Below are positions 1-8,364 of a stretch of DNA of 9,430 nt, one piece after another. Positions within the stretch are counted from its first letter, which is position 1. Every line of letters begins with the position of its first letter. Source of the DNA: Actinomycetes bacterium (lineage in GTDB: Bacteria; Actinomycetota; Actinomycetes; Actinomycetales; Cellulomonadaceae). The position numbers and the translations under genes are program-made. The notes under the pieces were generated by a model, which saw only the letters and a program-made list of their open reading frames with translations, did not search any database and was not told where the DNA came from. The stretch spans positions 1 through 9,430 of the forward strand of contig JAEZAR010000021.1 of the NCBI GenBank assembly GCA_023430425.1. The letters are read 5' to 3'.

Positions 1-429
1 GCCGAGGCCCTGGCCGCCGTGGGGCTCGCCCACGTCGCGACGCGGGCCGTGCGCACCCTCTCCGGCGGGCAGCAGCAGCGCGTCCTCATCGCCCGCGCCC
101 TCGTGCGACACCCCCGCCTGCTGCTCCTCGACGAGCCGGTGGCCGGCGTCGACGTACCGAGCCAGCGGGCCTTCGCCGAGGTCCTCGGGCGACTGACCGC
201 GGAGGGCACGACCGTCCTCGTCGTGCTCCACGAGCTCGGCGCCCTGGCGCCGCTCGTCGGTCGTGCGGTGGTGCTGCGCCACGGCGCCGTCGTGCACGAC
301 GGGGCACCGCCGCGACCGGCACCGGAGCACGCCGGCGCCGAGCACGAGCACGTCCACCCCCACGACGGCGACCGCGACGGTGCCCACGAGGAGCCGGGCA
401 TGGCCCCGGCGGTGCGGTGGCGGTCGTGA
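1..429 (+). CDS. znuC: Zinc/manganese ABC transporter ATP-binding protein, 3' part (ZnuC-like)
   Basis: Partial gene: the reading frame is open to the left edge, so the Walker A and Q-loop region lies outside the window. What is visible is the second half of an ABC ATPase: signature LSGGQQQRVLIARAL, Walker B with the catalytic Glu (LLLLDEP), a D-loop (GVD) and the switch His (VVLHEL). This domain would hydrolyse ATP at the cytoplasmic face to drive metal import. The C-terminal tail after the ATPase fold is rich in His, Glu and Asp (EHEHVHPHDGD and nearby, six His in about 20 residues), which suggests zinc binding. The next gene is an ABC-3 family permease and the one after it is Zur, so zinc is the likely substrate; manganese cannot be excluded from this part alone. 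The stop overlaps the permease start. Confidence 0.9.
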   Translation, partial: AEALAAVGLAHVATRAVRTLSGGQQQRVLIARALVRHPRLLLLDEPVAGVDVPSQRAFAEVLGRLTAEGTTVLVVLHELGALAPLVGRAVVLRHGAVVHDGAPPRPAPEHAGAEHEHVHPHDGDRDGAHEEPGMAPAVRWRS

Positions 430-1337
430 TCGGCATGCTCACCGACCCGCTCATGCAGCGGGCGCTCCTCGTGGCCCTGCTCGTCGGGCTCTCGGCGCCC
501 GTCGTCGGCACCTACCTCGTCCAGCGCCGGCTCTCCCTGCTCGGCGACGGCATCGGCCACGTCGCACTCACCGGCATCGCCGTCGGGTGGCTCGCCGGGA
601 GCGTGGCCGGGCTCGCCCCGGACGACGCCCTCGCCCTCCCGGGCGCCGTCGTGTTCGCCGTCGCCGGTGCTGTCGCGATCGAGCTCGTCCGGGCCCGCGG
701 GCGAACGAGCGGGGACGTCGCCCTCGCGCTGCTCTTCTACGGCGGCATCGCCGGCGGGGTGCTCATCATGTCGCTCGCCGGCGGGAGCAACGCCAACCTC
801 GTCGGCTACCTGTTCGGGTCGATCGCGACGGTGTCCGTGGCCGACCTGGTCCTGACGGCAGCCCTCGCGGCGCTCGTCCTCAGCGTGGGCCTCGGGCTGC
901 GGACCGCCTTCTTCGCCGTGAGCCACGACGAGGAGTTCGCCCGCGCCGCCGGCCTGCCGGTGCAGGCGCTCAACGTGGCCATCGCGGTCGTCGCGGCGCT
1001 CACGGTCACGGTGGCGATGCGCGTCGTCGGCGTGCTGCTCGTCTCGGCGCTCATGATCGTCCCCGTGGCCGTCGCGCAGCTGCTCACGTCGTCCTTCCGC
1101 CGGACCATGGCGGTGGCGATGGCCGTCGGCGTCGTCGTCTGCGTCAGCGGCCTGACCATCACCTACTTCCACGACGCCTCGCCCGGCGCCACCATCGTCG
1201 TCCTCGCGATCGCCGCGTACGCGATCGCCGCCGCAGCCCGGCCCCTCGCCCGTCGCGCGCGGTCGGGCGCGCGGGACCCCCACCCGGACCTGCCCGACGA
1301 CGTCGTCGTGGCCGAGGGTTCGGAGGTGCCCCGGTGA
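426..1337 (+). CDS. znuB: Zinc ABC transporter permease (ZnuB-like, ABC-3 family)
   Basis: Integral membrane subunit of the zinc importer, about 303 aa with roughly eight or nine hydrophobic segments. Family features are clear: an N-terminal TYLVQRRLSLLGDGIGH stretch, FYGGIAGGVLIM followed by NANLVGYLFGSI, the cytoplasmic coupling region SHDEEFARAAGLP, then VGVLLVSALMIVPVAVAQLL and DASPGATIVVLAI near the C-terminus. A charged tail follows. I chose GTG at 426 because it overlaps the upstream stop as GTGA, matching the overlap style of this operon. GTG at 417 and ATG at 435 are in the same frame and no start has a strong Shine-Dalgarno, so the start is uncertain by about three codons either way. 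It pairs with the ATPase upstream; the substrate-binding lipoprotein is not in the window and would be expected upstream. Confidence 0.92.
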   Translation: MIGMLTDPLMQRALLVALLVGLSAPVVGTYLVQRRLSLLGDGIGHVALTGIAVGWLAGSVAGLAPDDALALPGAVVFAVAGAVAIELVRARGRTSGDVALALLFYGGIAGGVLIMSLAGGSNANLVGYLFGSIATVSVADLVLTAALAALVLSVGLGLRTAFFAVSHDEEFARAAGLPVQALNVAIAVVAALTVTVAMRVVGVLLVSALMIVPVAVAQLLTSSFRRTMAVAMAVGVVVCVSGLTITYFHDASPGATIVVLAIAAYAIAAAARPLARRARSGARDPHPDLPDDVVVAEGSEVPR

Positions 1338-1732
1338 TGCAGAGGATGACGCGGCAGCGGTCGGCGGTGGCCGACCTCCTCACGGGGCTGGACGACTTCC
1401 GCAGCGCGCAGCAGATCCACGAGCTGCTGCGCGAGCGTGGCGACGAGGTCGGCCTCGCCACCGTCTACCGGACCCTGCAGTCCCTCGCCGACGGGGGCGA
1501 CGTCGACGTGCTGCGGGCCGACGACGGCGAGGCGCTGTACCGCCGCTGCGGGCGGCGCGAGCACCACCACCACCTCGTGTGCCGCCACTGCGGGACCGCG
1601 GTGGAGGTCGACGGACCCGGCGTCGAGGAGTGGGCGGCCGCGGTCGGCGCGGCCCACGGCTTCCGCGACGTCGCGCACACCATGGAGCTCGTCGGCACGT
1701 GCCGCGCCTGCGCGGGGGCCGGGAGGGCCTGA
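1337..1732 (+). CDS. zur: Zinc uptake regulator, Fur family (Zur)
   Basis: A 131-aa Fur-family repressor. The N-terminal winged helix (about residues 5-65) contains TRQRSAVADLL, DDFRSAQQIH and the recognition-helix motif GLATVYRTLQSLA. The dimer/metal domain has YRRC, a four-His run and two Cys pairs. Compared from memory with M. tuberculosis FurB/Zur, all metal ligands appear present: structural C82/C85/C122/C125, regulatory D57/C71/H77/H79, and H76/H78/E97/H114. This, and its position behind the zinc transporter genes, favour Zur over Fur or PerR. When zinc is bound it should repress zinc uptake genes. Start: ATG 1337 overlaps the permease stop (TGATG), and GGAGGT at 1322-1327 gives a 9-base spacing. 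GTG 1334 and ATG 1346 are in-frame alternatives. There is no intergenic space for its own operator, so autoregulation would act at a promoter left of the window. Confidence 0.95.
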   Translation: MQRMTRQRSAVADLLTGLDDFRSAQQIHELLRERGDEVGLATVYRTLQSLADGGDVDVLRADDGEALYRRCGRREHHHHLVCRHCGTAVEVDGPGVEEWAAAVGAAHGFRDVAHTMELVGTCRACAGAGRA

Positions 1733-2253
1733 TGCCGGACTGGATGACGGGCTGGCCCTGGCTCGGGGTGTACCTGTTCTTCCTGCTCGGGGCGGTCGCG
1801 CGGTCGCAGGCGATCTACTGGCTCGGCCGCGGCGTCGCCGCCGGGGTGCTGCGGTCCCGGTGGAAGGACCGGGCGGAGTCGGCGCGGGTCCGGCGGGCCA
1901 CCCGCACGGTGGAGCGGTGGGGCATGCCCATCGTCCCCGCCGCGTTCCTCACCGTGGGCTTCCAGTCGGCCGTGTTCCTCGCCGTCGGGCTGCTCCGGGT
2001 GGGCTGGCTGCGGTTCACCCTCTGGGCGATCCCGGGCTGCCTCGTCTGGGCCGCGCTGTGGGGCGGCGGCGGGCTCGCGGCCTTCGCCGGCGCGCGGGAG
2101 CTGGCGCGCCGGTCCCCGCTGCTGCTGGCCGCCGTCATCGTCGTGGTCGGTCTCCTCGTCGCCGTGGTCGCGGTCGCGGCGCGTCGGCGCCGCGACGCCC
2201 GGGACACCGAGCCCGGGGACCTGGCGGCCCGCACCGGCACCGCGGAGCGGTGA
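1732..2253 (+). CDS. Small DedA/VTT-like membrane protein
   Basis: A 173-aa hydrophobic protein. Hydrophobic segments lie at about residues 8-23, 65-88, 92-118 and 129-150, ending in an Arg-rich cytoplasmic tail. The pattern GLLRVGWLRFTLWAIPGCLVWAALWG after an R..ERWG..IVP segment resembles the core of DedA/VTT (SNARE-associated) proteins, which have roles in lipid flipping and membrane homeostasis. It is shorter than typical DedA proteins (about 200 aa or more) and lacks the usual charged residues in the re-entrant loop, so the assignment is tentative. ATG 1732 overlaps the zur stop as TGATG, and GGAGG at 1722-1726 lies 5 bases upstream. The coupling to zur means it is co-transcribed with zinc uptake, but nothing visible shows a metal role. 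A generic uncharacterised membrane protein is the alternative. Confidence 0.75.
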   Translation: MPDWMTGWPWLGVYLFFLLGAVARSQAIYWLGRGVAAGVLRSRWKDRAESARVRRATRTVERWGMPIVPAAFLTVGFQSAVFLAVGLLRVGWLRFTLWAIPGCLVWAALWGGGGLAAFAGARELARRSPLLLAAVIVVVGLLVAVVAVAARRRRDARDTEPGDLAARTGTAER

Positions 2254-2257
2254 CCCG

Positions 2258-2971
2258 GTGGTGAGGACAGGACGTGTGCGCGCGCTCGCGCGCTACCCCG
2301 TGAAGTCCATGGGCGGGCAGGAGGTCGCCGAGGTGCTCGTGACGCACCGCGGACTCGAGCACGACCGCACCTGGGCCGTCCGCACGGCCGACGGGGGCCT
2401 CGGCTCGGGCAAGACGACGCGCCGCTTCCGTCGCGTGGACGGGCTCCTGCACTGGTCGGCGGAGGCCGCGGACGGCGCGCCGGTCGTCACGGCCCCCGAC
2501 GGACGCCGGTGGCGGGCCGACGCCCCGGCGCTGGCGGCGGCGCTCACGAGCGCCTGCGGACGGCTCCTCGACCTGCGCCCGGAGACCGACGTCCCCCACC
2601 ACGACGACGCCCCGCTGCACGTCCTGACCACGGCATCCGTCGAGACGCTCGCCGGGCGCCTCCGTGGGCCGGTCGACCCCCGCCGGTTCCGCGCGAACCT
2701 GCTCCTCGACATCGACCCGTCCGCCGACGGCGGAGGCGCGGCCTGGCCCGAGGACGACTGGGTGGGCGCCACCCTGACCATCGGCGACGTCGTCGTGCGC
2801 CTCACCGCGCCGATGACGAGGTGCGTCATGGTCAACGCCGCCCAGCCCGGCCTTGCCGAGGACCCGCGCGTCCTGCGCGCCCTCGCGGACCGCGCGGGAC
2901 GCCTCGGCCTCATGGCCGAGGTCGTCACCCCGGGCGTCGTGCGCCGTGGCGACCCCGTCACCGTGGGCTGA
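2258..2971 (+). CDS. MOSC-domain protein with N-terminal beta-barrel domain
   Basis: A 237-aa protein. It opens with the MOSC N-terminal barrel motif (YPVKSMGGQEV, then GLEHDRTWAV) and continues into the MOSC fold, with RFRANLLLDID and the conserved Cys in MTRCVMVN (C189). In the family, which includes mARC, YcbX and YiiM, this Cys coordinates the molybdenum of a sulfurated molybdenum cofactor. Such enzymes reduce N-hydroxylated compounds or handle reactive sulfur; the substrate here is unknown. There is no fused 2Fe-2S ferredoxin domain, unlike E. coli YcbX. Start: GTG 2258, 4 bases after the previous stop, with GGAG at 2244-2247. GTG 2261 is the next in-frame choice, but its spacing to that GGAG is longer. 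It is the last gene of the + strand run and probably belongs to the zinc operon transcript without being functionally tied to it. Confidence 0.88.
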   Translation: MVRTGRVRALARYPVKSMGGQEVAEVLVTHRGLEHDRTWAVRTADGGLGSGKTTRRFRRVDGLLHWSAEAADGAPVVTAPDGRRWRADAPALAAALTSACGRLLDLRPETDVPHHDDAPLHVLTTASVETLAGRLRGPVDPRRFRANLLLDIDPSADGGGAAWPEDDWVGATLTIGDVVVRLTAPMTRCVMVNAAQPGLAEDPRVLRALADRAGRLGLMAEVVTPGVVRRGDPVTVG

Positions 2972-2990
2972 TCCCCGGCTGGCGACGCGA

Positions 2991-3005
2991 CGGACCTCCG
3001 GTCCG
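2991..3005. terminator. Short hairpin between convergent MOSC and VOC genes
   Basis: Six perfect pairs (CGGACC with GGTCCG) around a 3-base loop, in the 40-base gap between two convergent stop codons. There is no T-run on either side. It could serve as a bidirectional terminator, but the stem is short and this is only a plausible reading. Confidence 0.4.
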
Positions 3006-3011
3006 CGGGCC

Positions 3012-3359
3012 TCAGTGGGCCTGGGACACGCAGAAGTGGTTGCCCTCCGGGTCGGACAGCACCACCCACGCGAAGCCGCCCTCCTCGTGACGGGCGACCT
3101 CGAGGGCACCGTCCGTGAGCAGCCGGTCGACCTCGAGCTCGCGGTCCGGGGCCGCCAGGTCCAGGTGCACCCGGTTCTTGCCCGGCGTCGGCTCGGCCAC
3201 CCGCTGGAACCCGAGGCGCGGGCCGCCGTCGGTCGCCACCATCAGGTACTCGTCGCCCTCGAAGCCCTCGAGCACCCGCCCGTCGACCTGGCGGGCCCAC
3301 CACTCGGCGAGCGCCCGTGGGTCCCGGCAGTCGATCGTCACCATCTCGATGCGCAGCAT
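3012..3359 (-). CDS. VOC/glyoxalase-like family protein
   Basis: A 115-aa single-domain protein of the vicinal oxygen chelate fold, of the actinobacterial glyoxalase-like type. The two beta-alpha-beta-beta-beta halves are visible: residues about 1-55 (MLRIEMVTIDCRDPRALAEW up to GPRLGFQRV) and about 60-115, with the HLDL strand (NRVHLDLAAPDRELEVD) and the closing motif LSDPEGNHFCV. The enzymatic activity, if any, cannot be told from the sequence; the family includes lyases, dioxygenases and binding proteins. Start ATG 3359 fits the conserved LRIEMVTIDC beginning. An in-frame GTG at 3380 would add 7 residues, but nothing like a ribosome site lies before it. It is on the same strand as uppS but separated by 90 bases that contain a hairpin, and it seems to have its own promoter. 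Confidence 0.85.
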   Translation of the reverse strand: MLRIEMVTIDCRDPRALAEWWARQVDGRVLEGFEGDEYLMVATDGGPRLGFQRVAEPTPGKNRVHLDLAAPDRELEVDRLLTDGALEVARHEEGGFAWVVLSDPEGNHFCVSQAH

Positions 3360-3366
3360 GGCCCTG

Positions 3367-3372
3367 ACGCTA
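3367..3372 (-). promoter_or_regulatory. Candidate -10 box of the VOC gene (leaderless)
   Basis: TAGCGT on the minus strand fits TANNNT and ends 7 bases before the ATG at 3359, so a transcript would start at or next to the start codon. No Shine-Dalgarno and no clear -35 box are visible. Leaderless mRNAs are common in actinobacteria. Confidence 0.3.
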
Positions 3373-3379
3373 GGGGACA

Positions 3380-3401
3380 CCGCCGACGGGCGCGTCGGCG
3401 G
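3380..3401 (-). terminator. Hairpin downstream of uppS
   Basis: Eight perfect pairs (CCGCCGAC with GTCGGCGG) around a 6-base loop, in the 90-base gap between the uppS stop and the VOC gene, about 49 bases after the uppS stop. There is no T-run. It is a possible terminator of the recO-uppS transcript and overlaps the upstream region of the VOC gene. The same gap also holds a 10-base tandem duplication (CCCTCAGCGA twice, 3437-3456) spanning the uppS stop, which creates a second TGA in another frame. Confidence 0.4.
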
Positions 3402-3449
3402 GCGGGGGCCGGCGGCGCCGACCGGGCGCAGCGGGGCCCTCAGCGACCC

Positions 3450-4280
3450 TCAGCGATCCCCGGCGCGGTCGACGGCCCCGCCGTAGCGGCGGTCCCGGCG
3501 CGCGTACGTCTCCACCGCCCGCCACAGGTGGCGGCGGTCGACGTCCGGCCAGTACTCGTCGAGGAAGACGAGCTCGGCGTACGCGGCCTGCCAGATCATG
3601 AAGTTGCTCGTCCGCTGCTCCCCCGAGGTGCGCAGGAACAGGTCGACGTCGGGCAGGTCGGGCTCGTCCAGGTGGCGCGCGACGGTGCGCTCGTCCACCC
3701 GTTCCGGGTCGAGCCGCCCGGCGGCGACCTCGCGCGCGATCGCGCGGGCCGCGTCGGCGACCTCGGCGCGACCGCCGTAGTTCACGCACATCGTCAGCGT
3801 GCACACGGTGTTGTGCCGGGTCAGCCGCTCGGCCTCCTCGAGCTCGGCGATGACCGAGCGCCACAGGCGCGGCCGCCGGCCCGCCCAGCGCACCCGTACG
3901 CCCCAGTCGTGCATCGTGTCCCGCCGACGGCGCAGCACGTCGCGGTTGAAGCCCATGAGGAACCGGACCTCGTCCGGCGAGCGCTTCCAGTTCTCGGTGG
4001 AGAACGCGTAGGCGGAGACATGGGTGACCCCGACCTCGATGGCGCCCGCCACGACGTCGAGCAGCGCGGCCTCGCCGGCGGCGTGCCCGGCCGTGCGGGG
4101 CAGTCCGCGCTCGTTGGCCCAGCGGCCGTTGCCGTCCATGACGATCGCGACGTGCCGGGGCACGAGCTCGCGCGGGACCGCCGGCGGGCGCGCGCCCGTC
4201 GGGTGGGGCGGTGGCGGGACGACGACGTGGTCCCCGGGCGGCGTCGACCGCGTGCGCCCCACCCGCCGGTCACCGGCCAT
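3450..4280 (-). CDS. uppS: Isoprenyl (polyprenyl) diphosphate synthase, cis-type (UppS)
   Basis: A 276-aa cis-prenyltransferase that condenses isopentenyl diphosphate onto an allylic primer. The product is the long-chain prenyl diphosphate used, after dephosphorylation, as the lipid carrier for peptidoglycan and arabinogalactan-type polymers. Family motifs are complete: [13 protein letters not shown] with the catalytic Asp at residue 49, [21 protein letters not shown], and [21 protein letters not shown] near the C-terminus, where the diphosphate-binding Arg/Ser and metal-binding Glu sit. The N-terminus carries about 20 extra Pro/Arg-rich residues compared with E. coli UppS (D26), as is usual in actinobacterial members. 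Chain length (C50 or C55) cannot be read from the sequence. ATG 4280 overlaps the recO stop (TGATG), supporting coupling; open frame continues upstream but lies inside recO. Confidence 0.93.
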   Translation of the reverse strand: MAGDRRVGRTRSTPPGDHVVVPPPPHPTGARPPAVPRELVPRHVAIVMDGNGRWANERGLPRTAGHAAGEAALLDVVAGAIEVGVTHVSAYAFSTENWKRSPDEVRFLMGFNRDVLRRRRDTMHDWGVRVRWAGRRPRLWRSVIAELEEAERLTRHNTVCTLTMCVNYGGRAEVADAARAIAREVAAGRLDPERVDERTVARHLDEPDLPDVDLFLRTSGEQRTSNFMIWQAAYAELVFLDEYWPDVDRRHLWRAVETYARRDRRYGGAVDRAGDR

Positions 4281-5011
4281 CAGGCGCGCTCGACCAGGCG
4301 CAGGGAGCGCAGGCCGCGCTCGAGGTGGAACTGGAGGAACGCCGCCACCAGGCCGCTCGCCTCCCGGCGGTGCCGGTCGTCGCTCGCGTCCGCGGTCGCC
4401 CACTCCCCCGACAGCAGCGCCGCGAGCAGCCCGAACGTCTGCGGCGCCGGGGCCGCAGCACCCGGCGGCCGGCACCCGGGGCACACCGCCCCGCCGCTCG
4501 CGACGGCGAACGAGCGGTGCGGGCCCGGGGCGCCGCAGCGGGCGCAGTCGATGAACGACGGCGCCCAGCCCGCGACGGACAGCGCCCGCAGCAGGTAGGC
4601 GTCGAGCACGAGGCCGGGGTCGTGCGCGCGGTCGGCGAGCGCGCGCAGGGCGCCGACGAGCAGGAGGTACTGCTGGACCGCGGGCTCGTGCTCTGCCTCC
4701 ACGAGCCGGTCGGCGGTCTCGAGCATCGCCGTCCCCGCCGTGTAGAGCGCGTAGTCCGTGCTGACGGGGCCCGCGTAGGCCCCGAGCGTCTCGACCTGGG
4801 TGACGATGTCGAGGTTGCGCCCGCCGTACAGCTGGACGTCGACGACCATGAACGGCTCGACCCGCGAGCCGAACCGCGACGACGTGCGCCGCACGCCCTT
4901 CGCCACGGCCCGGACCTTCCCGTTGGACCGGGTGAGCAGCGTGACGATGCGGTCGGCCTCGCCCAGCTTCTGGGTGCGCAGGACGACGGCCTCGTCGCGG
5001 TACAGGCTCAC
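4280..5011 (-). CDS. recO: DNA repair protein RecO
   Basis: A 243-aa recombination mediator that helps load RecA onto SSB-coated single-stranded DNA in the RecFOR pathway. The N-terminal OB-fold is recognisable ([27 protein letters not shown], then [12 protein letters not shown] and [10 protein letters not shown]), followed by the helical domain. A four-Cys zinc motif is present in the middle (CARC, then CPGC about 18 residues later), as in many actinobacterial RecO proteins. Start: GTG 5011, with GGGGGAGA upstream on the minus strand at about 8 bases. The open frame extends another kilobase upstream, but only this GTG begins at the conserved N-terminus. It is the first gene of the recO-uppS pair, an adjacency also seen in mycobacteria. 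Confidence 0.95.
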   Translation of the reverse strand: MSLYRDEAVVLRTQKLGEADRIVTLLTRSNGKVRAVAKGVRRTSSRFGSRVEPFMVVDVQLYGGRNLDIVTQVETLGAYAGPVSTDYALYTAGTAMLETADRLVEAEHEPAVQQYLLLVGALRALADRAHDPGLVLDAYLLRALSVAGWAPSFIDCARCGAPGPHRSFAVASGGAVCPGCRPPGAAAPAPQTFGLLAALLSGEWATADASDDRHRREASGLVAAFLQFHLERGLRSLRLVERA

Positions 5012-5091
5012 CCGGCCATTCTCCCCCACCGCCCCGACGCGCCCGCGGCGCCCCGCGGGTGCACCGCGGCCGCCGGGCGGCGGAAAAGGCC

Positions 5092-5121
5092 GTGACCCAC
5101 CCGCCCGGCCGCGCCTAGCCT
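5092..5121 (+). promoter_or_regulatory. Candidate promoter for mini-ORF and rsgA
   Basis: A -35-like GTGACC (5092-5097) and a -10-like TAGCCT (5116-5121) are separated by 18 bases. This predicts a start near 5128, directly before the 8-bp hairpin. The match is partial, so confidence is low to moderate. Confidence 0.35.
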
Positions 5122-5128
5122 GGTCGTG

Positions 5129-5149
5129 CCGTCCGGGAGGACCGGACGG
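5129..5149 (+). promoter_or_regulatory. 8-bp hairpin at predicted mRNA 5' end before the mini-ORF
   Basis: CCGTCCGG (5129-5136) pairs perfectly with CCGGACGG (5142-5149) around a GAGGA loop. It ends 9 bases before the Shine-Dalgarno of the mini-ORF and would form the very 5' end of a transcript from the candidate promoter. It may protect the 5' end or affect ribosome loading. A T-run is absent, so it does not look like a terminator. Confidence 0.5.
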
Positions 5150-5158
5150 ACCAGCGTG

Positions 5159-5168
5159 AAGGAGGTGA
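5159..5168 (+). promoter_or_regulatory. Perfect 10-base Shine-Dalgarno of the mini-ORF
   Basis: AAGGAGGTGA is fully complementary to the 16S rRNA anti-Shine-Dalgarno end and lies 5 bases before ATG 5174. It is the strongest ribosome-binding site in the window and argues that the mini-ORF is translated. Confidence 0.8.
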
Positions 5169-5173
5169 CGGCC

Positions 5174-5227
5174 ATGTCGGTCCAGCGCTGCACCGCGCCG
5201 TCCACCACCCGCGCCCGGCGTCGCTGA
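5174..5227 (+). CDS. 17-aa mini-ORF upstream of rsgA (possible leader peptide)
   Basis: Encodes [17 protein letters not shown], then TGA. The peptide is basic: five Arg, four of them in the last five residues, with one Cys at position 6. It has no membrane segment. Support for it being real is its exceptional ribosome-binding site and its placement 31 bases before rsgA on the same strand. Its last codons and stop form one arm and the loop of an 11-bp hairpin (5214-5240), so a ribosome ending translation would open that hairpin. This geometry suggests a cis-acting leader peptide controlling rsgA, possibly sensing arginine or cysteine supply or ribosome behaviour; which one is speculation. A standalone small protein is also possible. 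I do not recognise the sequence as a named leader. Confidence 0.6.
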   Translation: MSVQRCTAPSTTRARRR

Positions 5228-5240
5228 CGCGACCGCCGGG
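5214..5240 (+). promoter_or_regulatory. 11-bp hairpin with the mini-ORF stop codon in its loop
   Basis: CCCGGCG+TCGC (5214-5224) pairs with GCGA+CGCCGGG (5229-5240) with one bulged C at 5233. The 4-base loop is TGAC, which contains the mini-ORF stop TGA. It sits 5 bases before the GAGAGG ribosome site of rsgA (5246-5251). There is no T-run, so a role in translation or RNA processing is more likely than classic termination. Confidence 0.6.
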
Positions 5241-5258
5241 GTCCTGAGAGGCCCTCCC

Positions 5259-6398
5259 GTGCACCACCACCTCGCCCTGCTGGGCTGGGACGACGCGTGG
5301 GCGTCGTCCCTCGACGACCTCCCCGGCGTCGACCACCTCCCCGGCGTCGACGACCCCGTCGACGCCGGAGTCCGCGCCGACCCCGTCCCGCACGCCGCTC
5401 GTCGGGTCGGCCGCGTCTGCCGGGCCGACACCACCTCCTGCGACGTCCTGGTGCCCGCCGGGCCGGACCTGCGCGCGGTCACCGCGGCGTGGGGGCCCGG
5501 GCTGCGGCGGGCCCACCGGCAGGACCCCGCCCGGGCCCCGGTCACGGGCGACTGGGTGCTGCTCGACGACGGCGAGCCACCCGCTGTGGAGGCCGTGCTC
5601 CCGCGGCGCTCGACGATCCGACGCGCGCAGACCGACGGCTCCTCCCGGGCCCAGGTGCTCGCCGCCAACGCCGACGTCGTCGCGGTCGTGGAGGGCCTGG
5701 CGCCCGACCCCGATCCCGGGCGCGTCGAGCGGCTCCTGGCCCTCGCCTGGGCCTCGGGCGCGACCCCCGTGGTCGTGCTCACCAAGGCCGACCTGGTGCC
5801 CGACGCCGCCGCGCGCGCCGCCCAGGTCGCCGATCTCGCGCCCGGCGCGGACGTGCTCACCACCGCCGCACCCGAGGGCCTCGGGCTCGACCCGCTCCGT
5901 CGCCTCCTCGCCGCGGGGGCGACGGTGGCGCTGCTCGGCGCGTCCGGCGTCGGGAAGTCCACGCTCCTCAACGCGCTGGTGGGGGACGCGGTGATGCGCA
6001 CCCGTGGCCTGCGCACGGACGGCAAGGGGCGTCACACGACCGTGACCCGGGAGCTCCACCTGTGCCCGGGCGGCGGGGCCGTCCTGGACACCCCGGGGAT
6101 GCGGACCATCGGCCTCGCGGGCGAGGACGGCCTGGCGGCCGCGTTCGCCGACGTGGACGACCTCGCGGCCGCCTGCCGGTTCGCGGACTGCGGGCACGAG
6201 TCCGAGCCGGGCTGCGCGGTCCTCGCGGCCGTCGCGGCGGGTGACCTCACCGAGCGCAGGCTGGCCAGCTGGCGCAAGCTGGCGCGCGAGGCGCAGCACC
6301 AGGCCGCGCGCACCGACGCCCGGCTGCGCAGCGAGCTCACGCAGGTGTGGAAGCAGCGTCAGAAGGACTACCGGCGCCGGCCGAACCGCAAGGTCTGA
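5259..6398 (+). CDS. rsgA: Ribosome small-subunit-dependent GTPase A (RsgA/YjeQ)
   Basis: A 379-aa circularly permuted GTPase that tests late 30S ribosomal subunit maturation near the decoding centre and releases assembly factors. The motif order is diagnostic: G4 TKAD (175-178) comes before G1 GASGVGKS (227-234), the switch region [13 protein letters not shown] with its catalytic His (259), and G3 DTPG (277-280). The N-terminal part (about 45-120) matches the OB-fold region. The C-terminal zinc motif C306-x4-C311-x-H313-x5-C319 is complete and is followed by a basic helical tail ending RRRPNRKV that probably contacts rRNA. Start: GTG 5259, with GAGAGG at 5246-5251, 7 bases upstream. Residues 21-32 contain a six-residue duplication ([12 protein letters not shown]) from an 18-bp tandem repeat. 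It is monocistronic, preceded by the mini-ORF, and converges on leuA. Confidence 0.95.
   Translation: MHHHLALLGWDDAWASSLDDLPGVDHLPGVDDPVDAGVRADPVPHAARRVGRVCRADTTSCDVLVPAGPDLRAVTAAWGPGLRRAHRQDPARAPVTGDWVLLDDGEPPAVEAVLPRRSTIRRAQTDGSSRAQVLAANADVVAVVEGLAPDPDPGRVERLLALAWASGATPVVVLTKADLVPDAAARAAQVADLAPGADVLTTAAPEGLGLDPLRRLLAAGATVALLGASGVGKSTLLNALVGDAVMRTRGLRTDGKGRHTTVTRELHLCPGGGAVLDTPGMRTIGLAGEDGLAAAFADVDDLAAACRFADCGHESEPGCAVLAAVAAGDLTERRLASWRKLAREAQHQAARTDARLRSELTQVWKQRQKDYRRRPNRKV
5317..5352 (+). repeat. 18-bp tandem duplication inside rsgA
   Basis: Two adjacent 18-base units (5317-5334 and 5335-5352) differ only at the last base. Each begins ACCTCCCCGGCGTCGAC. In frame they encode LPGVDH then LPGVDD in the variable N-terminal segment before the OB-fold. 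It looks like a recent slippage duplication without damage to the conserved domains. Confidence 0.85.
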
Positions 6399-6403
6399 GC
6401 CGC

Positions 6404-6439
6404 CGGACGCCGGCCGGCACGAGGTGCGGCCGGCGTCCG
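6404..6439. terminator. Bidirectional terminator-like hairpin between rsgA and leuA
   Basis: Thirteen perfect pairs (CGGACGCCGGCCG at 6404-6416 with its reverse complement at 6427-6439) around a 10-base loop that can itself pair partly (CAC with GTG). It starts 6 bases after the rsgA stop and lies 28 bases beyond the leuA stop, so it suits both convergent genes. There is no T-run, which is normal for high-GC actinobacteria. A second small hairpin (CGCGC/GCGCG, 6447-6461) sits just after the leuA stop. Confidence 0.75.
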
Positions 6440-6466
6440 CGGCCCACGCGCGGAGAGCGCGGGACG

Positions 6467-8344
<1,878 letters not shown>

Positions 8345-8364
<20 letters not shown>

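Larger units (their letters stand above)
5012..5258. other. Divergent intergenic region between recO and rsgA
   Basis: A 247-base gap between divergent genes. Near recO it has two short GC hairpins: CCCGCGG/CCGCGGG at 5042-5059 and CCGCC/GGCGG at 5070-5083, the latter followed by AAAA. The rsgA side holds the candidate promoter, the hairpin, the mini-ORF and the stop-codon hairpin described separately. No clear recO promoter was found. Confidence 0.6.

Noticed and set aside
263..1334. Upstream extension of the zur frame through znuC and znuB
   Set aside because: The extension is Arg-rich shadow sequence. Zur homology begins at about 1346 and a good Shine-Dalgarno precedes 1337.
2853..4598. 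Long + strand open frame (581 codons) across VOC, uppS and recO
   Set aside because: It is antisense to three genes with clear family motifs; its composition is low-complexity Arg/Ala/Pro, as expected from high-GC antisense frames with few stops.
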